Shown here: piece after piece, positions 58,547 through 64,000 of the stretch
Numbering within the stretch: position 1 is the first letter of the stretch
Layout of the letters: each line of letters begins with the position of its first letter
Source: Malus domestica
Taxonomy: Eukaryota; Streptophyta; Magnoliopsida; Rosales; Rosaceae
Assembly (NCBI RefSeq): GCF_042453785.1
Contig: NC_091671.1
Span: forward strand, 37,215,001-37,279,000
Direction of reading: 5' to 3'
DNA length: 64,000 bases
The notes under the pieces: generated by a model
The model's input: only the letters and a program-made list of their open reading frames with translations
Told to the model about the DNA's origin: nothing
The model's database searches: none
Made by a program: the position numbers and the translations under genes

Positions 58547-58770
58547 GCAAATCAATTGGTTAATGATGTTGCGGGTGAAGGCGGTTGTTCAGGACAGAAG
58601 GGAGGAGTATGTACTTGATACTAACTTAGGTTGTTGTTCAGTCGGCAAGATTAGCATCGTTCTTAGTATTGCACTAGTTTTCCTTGAACCCAGGCCTTCA
58701 AAGAGGCCTACCATGGTGAAGTTGTTAAGATGCTTGAGAAGATAAAAAAATAATAAACTTGTAAAAGACA
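58547..58770 (+). pseudogene. Duplicated last exon of the receptor-like kinase
   Basis: Nearly repeats 57047-57283: TTAATGATGTT, then GTGAAGGCGGTTGTTCAGGA, AGAAGGGAGGAGTATGTACT, GCCTTCAAAGAGGCCTACCA, to the stop and 3' UTR words AATAAACTTGTAAAAGACAC. The acceptor is damaged (GCGG for GCAGG), a small deletion turns MDEVVKML into a frameshifted MVKLLRCL, and no other kinase exons accompany it. Confidence 0.9.
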
Positions 58771-59096
58771 CTTAAACTCGTACACCTGTTTATATCTGAA
58801 ATGTCCATACCTGGATCTTTCTTCCGCCATTTCTCTCATATATACACAAATGATGAGCAATTCAAGTAGACATCTGTTATGGCTTACTGTTCTGTAAACA
58901 TTATTTTATTTGTGTTGTAGATTGTATTCTAACCGGAGAGTAATCGGCAAGATAGCCACCATAAGATGGTTAAGAAATATATTTTCTTTCAATTTATACC
59001 ACTTCCTGGTCCAATTCAAGGTACACAAATAGATACATAAACAAAAGGCAGGCTCAAGTGGCTAATAGAGAAAATGAAAAAGCTTACTCGTAGCAT
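58771..59096. other. Intergenic, convergent 3' ends
   Basis: 3' flank of the FAP gene. No other feature is seen. Confidence 0.4.
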
Positions 59097-61353
59097 CTAC
59101 TTGAGGATTGATTCCAGTCCTTTCACAACTGAAGCTTTCAAGGAGAAAGAAACAGGAGTATCTCCAACGAATACATCAAAAAGAGCAAAAGCCACATTTT
59201 CTGATTTAATTTCAGCATCCACTCCAGACGGAAGCCCATCAGACGAGATAGAGACCTAAATATCACAATAAATCTCATTTGATAAGATTGCATGGACAGA
59301 AAAAATTCACATTGAAGAAGCATAACATAACTATGTTGGTTTAGATTTGCAAACACAAACTAGCATCAGAATGCGTGTTAGAGGAAGTCCGAGAGAAATA
59401 ATTCAGGGAAACATAGAACTCCCAAAAGCCTGCCCTAGTTAGCTTGCATAAGAAACCAGTAAATTCGAACTTACAAGCATTTTGGAAGGGTCTGGCCAAG
59501 TCAAAAATATGAAAGTTCCTTTCTTAAGAGGTTGCCCTTGAAAGATGCTACGGAATGTGGACAGTGCGGATTCATCAACAGGGGTTGGTGATTTGATTCT
59601 TGGAGAGATGGCATCATTCAAGGCGTCCCAAAAAGTTTTCCCATCAACATCTCTAACCAGAACAATCTGTATCGATTTCTCCGAAGGAGCTGCAATTAGG
59701 AAAAGTAACGTTAGCATCCTCTTTATGTGCGAGTGTGTGTGGCAAGGAAGATGCATAATTTTTATGATTATTACATAGAAAAATAGAGTTGAACAAGGAT
59801 GAATCCTCTTGAATCTCAGCAGCTGATCTTCCTTTCCAAGCATTCAAACTATTTAAGACGGACTGGTTCACATATAGTCCTGCAGCATAGACTTCTACGC
59901 CAATAATTGCAAAGACCTTTTCCCTGTATCCTATAACCATTGCCAACATTAAGGTTATTTGCTACATGCATCATGCAATTATTTGTATCAAAACTCAAAA
60001 GGAAACACAGAGAAATCTTTATATTCTTAGAGTGAATGCACTTTGCTATATGTGATTTGAAGCAACTGACCAGTTCCAAGCAACGTCAATGAACTCGAAC
60101 AGCCCGGTAAACTCAAAGATGTTTGAAATTTCTCTTTGGTGGCAGGTTCCTCTATAATTCTGCATTTCCAACTGCAGCTTTGTTTATATAGAAAAGTACA
60201 TCAGGTTTTGTTATGAATGCAATCAAAGGAGAATATAATGAGTGATTGAAATGGAACAGCATAGTAAATCTTGAACACAAAAACTGAATGCATTCTCGTG
60301 ATTACGATACCACTGATAACAGATTTTATATTGAACCAGCTAGATCTGTTTCATGGTGATGATGAAAATTGTGTTCTATCTTCTCAGTCTTCAACGAAAA
60401 ACGATAACACATCAGATTAATCACCCTGATGATGAAAACTGTGTTCTATGTTCTATACCCCAACATAAGACCTGGCCATTAGGAATTTCAGAAAGTGAAA
60501 CCGCTCTCAAGTCTAGTAGCATTCTTTCACATTCTTACAACTGGAGTTCAATGTTTCTTTAAGGTTCAATCTTTATCAGATTGTCTCCATGTTTTCAAAC
60601 TTCTGAGACCAGTATCAAATTCTACAACTTCACCAAGTATTTTTGTTTCATTTTAAGCAATACAACCACATAATTGACTAAAGTCACCGACTTTTGGAAA
60701 TATACTCACTCTCTGACCAGAAATTTGATTGCTTTCTTCTCCTCCACCTCAATTCAACAACATTAATCATATCAAAAAACTCGACCACATACATTTGCAA
60801 GATTTTACCAGAGCTTGCTTTCTGCAGTCGCACCATTCGCCTGATGAACAATTCTAGATACATTTCTTGTTCTAAGTTACTGCTGGGGTAACACCCCAAA
60901 GCCCAATTGGGATTTTAACAGAAAGAAAGTAAATTTCTCCGCAGATAATTTACCATGGCAACTGAAATTTCAAATGAACATTAACATAGCAAAACTTTTT
61001 TCACTTCACTCAGAAGAAATTAAAATTAAATCCTGCAGATAATTGAAACAAGAAATGAGGAAGCTAAGTGGGAATTATTCACCTGAAGTTGAGGAAGCAT
61101 TTACTGCAAAAGGGGTCTGAGATTTGATGTTCTTGTGAGGGGGGAAGTGAATGGGGTTTTGGCAAATGAGAACATTTGGGTTTGAAATTCCAGTCGGGAA
61201 TCCAATTCTGGGTTTGGGAATGCAGTTCCTGGTGGGAGTGGGAAATTGGAGCCATTTGGGACTGCAAATTGCTTGAGCTTCAAACATGCTTTCAATTTTT
61301 GGTTTCTGGAAAACCTGTTTTCCATCCAAACTGTAGATATGGAACAAATTCAT
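59097..61353 (-). CDS. FAP3: Chalcone-isomerase-like fatty-acid-binding protein, plastid (FAP3-like), frameshifted
   Basis: A non-catalytic chalcone-isomerase-fold protein of plastids that binds fatty acids. Exons: 61353-61083, 60171-60071, 59930-59775, 59689-59475 and 59255-59097. Exons 3-5 read cleanly ([72 protein letters not shown]). Exon 1 in its main frame gives a transit-peptide-like N-terminus ending FAVNASSTS. Joined to exon 2 it reads VGNAEL and then a stop, because exon 2 is one base short between GCAGAATT and ATAGAGGAACC (about 60149-60161). A different frame of exon 1, from ATG 61267, is open into exon 2 ([12 protein letters not shown]) and would give 271 residues with a less typical N-terminus. 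It is therefore a recent frameshift, a sequencing error or an alternative N-terminus. Confidence 0.85.
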
Positions 61354-62185
61354 AGTCACGTGAGGTCTCGATCTAATAATATAATGTCATACGTTAGAAA
61401 CTTACATATATCATTGTTTTATTAGAATTAGAGATCATGATGAACGTCGAGCCTTAATTTATTGGTTACACAACTAACAAAACAAATTAAATCTTAATTT
61501 TTGTATTTTTAAATAAAAATTTAACGATTAAAATATCTGAAGTACTCGATACACTAAAGCTGCCAAGAAAGTCACTGTAACTCAAAAGTTAGGATTGTAA
61601 ATTTGACCAATTAACATGGATTTCACTTCAATCCTACAAACATAACCGATATAGGTTAGAGAAACTCCCCCATTAATAGTATTAAAATAAGAGTGCATTT
61701 TTGCTTATCATCATTTAGTATGGTATATGCTTACCATCTTATTTATCACCGATTTGTACTTATTTATTACACGAATCTCGAAATTCAAATTCATCTAATA
61801 ATGATAAATAGGATGATGAACATATATCACGTTAAATGATGATGAACAAAAATGTTTCCTTAAAAAAAATATGAATCATCGGAATGTGAAGCGAGCAGTC
61901 AGTTGGGCACTGACTCCGATAACTAGAAGTTGAATCGGAGGTGGCTGATGATGTAAGGGAGACGCAAAGTCAGTCAGGCTCCCTCCCTCCACGTGGATGT
62001 TGTTCTCAAAAGCTCCAATCTTTCCAACTTTCCAATAGAATTCTCAAACGGCTCACTTAATATAGCCGTTACACTTTGCCCCTTTCTCCCACTTTAAAAA
62101 TCCTACCATTCTCTCTCTAATTCCATTCCACCCTCAGCAGACAAAATATTTCAACTTTCTTCTTTCTTCTCTCTGACAGCTCTCA
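61354..62185. promoter_or_regulatory. Divergent intergenic region between FAP3 and the X8 gene
   Basis: The only space between two divergent genes. On the X8 side, TTAATATAGCC (about 62058-62067) is a possible TATA box about 120 bases before the start codon. It is flanked by AACGG (62046) and CCGTT (62066) words, the core of mitosis-specific activator sites. A CT-rich leader (62110-62180) follows. Confidence 0.4.
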
Positions 62186-63048
62186 ATGGCTAAAGCAGCT
62201 CTCTCTGTTCTGCTCCTGCTCCTGCTCTTGTCCTTCACTTCAGGTACTTCTTGTGAAAAACTGAGTTAGATTTCGTTAAAGATACAATAACTAGGATGTA
62301 GCAGCGAAAACTTTATGTACTTTGGAGTTTAGAGCGCTATATTTTTTATCATTTTGGGTTTTCTTGCACTTGGATTATAGCATTGTGCTAAATTTCATGC
62401 GAGTTATTGCTTAATTAACACTTTACAACTGACATTTTAAGTTGTGATGTCCTTTTTTTTTTTGGACAAATAAGTTATACTGACTGGCATTAACTTATAT
62501 GCACTGTACTTATCTCAGTTCTGAACCTCTAATTTCAAATTTACTGTTGTCTTTGCAGAAACTTTGCTCATGGTAAATGGACAGGTAATTAATATATCAA
62601 AAGTTACTAAAAAAATGAAACATGTAACTTCAAATACAAACCTACAACAACGCACTTTAAACTGATACTTTTCTCGTTCTGTTACTCAAATGCAGAAAAC
62701 TTGGTGTGTGGCCAGACCTTCGTCCGACCAAGCAACGCTCTTATCGAATCTGAATTACGCGTGCGCGCACGTAGATTGCCAGATTCTTCGAAAGGGATGC
62801 CCGTGCTCGTCGCCGGATAATCTCATGAACCGTGCCTCCATAGCCATGAACATGTATTACCAATCCAAGGGAAAGAACCAGTGGAATTGTGACTTTAGAG
62901 GCTCTGCTCTCATTGTCGTGACTGATCCAAGTAAGTAACATTTTTTTTCATGAAGAAAGTCACTCATTTAATTTGTGTGGTATTTTATTTATTTATTTAT
63001 TTATTTTTGTATTGATTTGCAGGTTATGGTGACTGCATCTATGCATAG
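62186..63048 (+). CDS. Small secreted X8/CBM43-domain protein
   Basis: Four exons with canonical sites: 62186-62243, 62559-62584, 62696-62930 and 63023-63048, 114 residues. Residues 1-~20 form a signal peptide (MAKAALSVLLLLLLLSFTS), so the product is secreted. The rest is a single X8 domain: TWCVARPSSD, LNYACAHVDCQIL, GCPCSSPDNLMNRASIAMN, NQWNCDF and a final GDCIYA. The conserved Cys pattern is intact. X8 (CBM43) domains bind beta-1,3-glucan, as in Ole e 10-type proteins and plasmodesmal callose-binding proteins. No GPI-anchor signal follows the domain, unlike PDCB proteins, so this is a soluble Ole e 10-like form. Phases are consistent and the stop is clear. Confidence 0.93.
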
Positions 63049-63340
63049 TCCTCAGTAAAAGAAAGTGCATGGGATCGTTAGAATTTTAGCTTTTAATGTG
63101 CTACCGGGGATGTCAAATTTTCACATTACCTCAAATGGATAGATTTTTAATAAGACTTTAGATTTGTAGTTAAGTAATTGTTGCGATTCAAGAACAAATA
63201 TATGGATTAAACTCAATTTATATGACAAATTAGTACATGAATGAGGATGTGAAAATAAATTGGAATTGTACGTATGTGAAACACCTTATAAGCGTCTCAA
63301 ACGTGCTAGTTCCTGTGAAGAAACTTGCATGTTATATCTT
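63049..63340. other. X8-gene 3' flank
   Basis: 3' untranslated region and AT-rich flank. No feature beyond that. Confidence 0.4.
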
Positions 63341-63751
63341 GAGAAAATTGTAACAATAGTTCATTGACTTTAATTCAATTGGAGCACTGATCTCTCGACT
63401 AAAAAATCATGACCATTTGTCCCTTAACTCATCAAAACATGCAACTATGGTCATTTTTATCAAATCCGTTAGAACTTTAGTCAAAATGAGTGACGTGCCA
63501 CACATGCGAGGATAAATCAAGGGCAAACAAGGAAAACCAAATGAGAAACTTTAAGTCAATTGGAGTAATAGCAGCCCTCAACTTTAATCCAATTGTAGTA
63601 ATGATTCTTCCAACACGATTCATTTTGACGGAAGTTCTGAAAAAAGTTGACTTAAAAGACCATAACTACACGTTTTGATAAGTTAAGAGATTAACGAGGG
63701 ATTATTGCTTCAATTAGATTAAAGTTGAAAGACAATTTCTACAATTTTCTC
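63341..63751. mobile_element. Small Mutator-like fold-back element
   Basis: The left end GAGAAAATTGTAACAAT... and the right end ...CTACAATTTTCTC are inverted repeats. Pairing continues inward for over 100 bases (left CATTGACTTTAATTCAATTG against right CAATTAGATTAAAGTTGAAA, left CTTAACTCATCAAAACATGC against right TTTTGATAAGTTAAGAGA). Flanking TTATATCTT (63332-63340) and TATTATCTT (63752-63760) may be a diverged 9-bp target duplication. No coding capacity. Confidence 0.65.
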
Positions 63752-63760
63752 TATTATCTT

Positions 63761-64000
63761 TGTATTACAACAATTAGTAAACAAATGTCTCGCAAAATTT
63801 CAAATTTACATATGCAAGATGCCAGCGGAATGATCGGCCCAATAGAGGCTGGGGTTGGTTCCTTCCCATCGCGTCCTTCCTTGTGTCAATATATAAAACA
63901 AGTGCATCAAAACAAGAAACGAGAACTAGGTCGATCTATTCTATGCAAAGCATAACTGCACAGATGAAAGTGAAACTTCTATATAAATACTGTAGGAATA
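63761..64000. other. No gene seen at the right edge
   Basis: The open frame 63725-63955 begins inside the fold-back element and has no recognisable domain. Confidence 0.4.

Noticed and set aside
1-64000. CRISPR arrays, operons, prokaryotic promoters or tRNA genes
   Set aside because: Intron-rich plant genes exclude a prokaryotic origin. No regularly spaced palindromic array was seen, and no tRNA cloverleaf was recognised by eye; a covariance-model scan (tRNAscan-SE, Infernal) would be decisive.

Overview
This window is plant nuclear DNA, AT-rich and rich in transposable elements. It carries seven intron-containing protein-coding genes and one small secreted-peptide gene that I assembled from its splice sites. 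All the genes are of land-plant type: a chloroplast-targeted ribokinase, a STAT-type plant SH2 protein, ARP4, a plant receptor-like kinase, a chalcone-isomerase-fold FAP, an X8/CBM43 protein and a CLE peptide. The mixture of repeats (Cassandra-like 5S element, RTE-type LINE tails ending in GTT repeats, fold-back MITEs) suggests a woody eudicot, probably Rosaceae (apple/pear-like). The family assignment is an inference from recognition, not from a search.

Layout. Positions 1-14452 are almost entirely nested transposons. They comprise an LTR-like block (1-1460), eroded CACTA pieces on the minus strand (1560-2860, with a CACTA-type end near 7531), a Mutator-like fold-back element with a perfect 9-bp target duplication (5083-6734), and a complete but decayed minus-strand Ty1-copia element (7646-14452, 5-bp target duplication GAAAT). 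The gene-bearing part follows. On the minus strand lie a TDIF-like CLE peptide gene (16435-16884), cytosolic asparaginyl-tRNA synthetase (17889-21764), plastid ribokinase (24396-26510), the STAT-like SH2 protein (29627-35581) and actin-related protein 4 (38134-50827). The span of ARP4 is inflated by a 5.7-kb intron holding a repetitive element and a truncated LINE.

From 51366 to 54084 lies a chimeric copia remnant. A plus-strand receptor-like kinase (55707-57263) follows, with a stray copy of its last exon at 58547-58770. A chalcone-isomerase-like fatty-acid-binding protein (59097-61353, minus) shows a one-base frameshift against its family frame. It is divergently paired with a small X8-domain secreted protein (62186-63048, plus). 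The right edge holds another Mutator-like fold-back element.

The genes are not an operon or a pathway; they are ordinary neighbours in a euchromatic region. In Arabidopsis, to my recollection, the SH2-protein and kinase homologues are adjacent on chromosome 1, so the order SH2 - ARP4 - kinase here may be an ancient linkage. The most interesting items are the CLE gene, whose mature peptide resembles TDIF but lacks both prolines that TDIF hydroxylates; the frameshifted FAP gene with an alternative open N-terminus; twin 493-bp hAT-type MITEs with 8-bp target duplications, one nested in a Harbinger-type element; and the tandem-repeat element inside the ARP4 intron.
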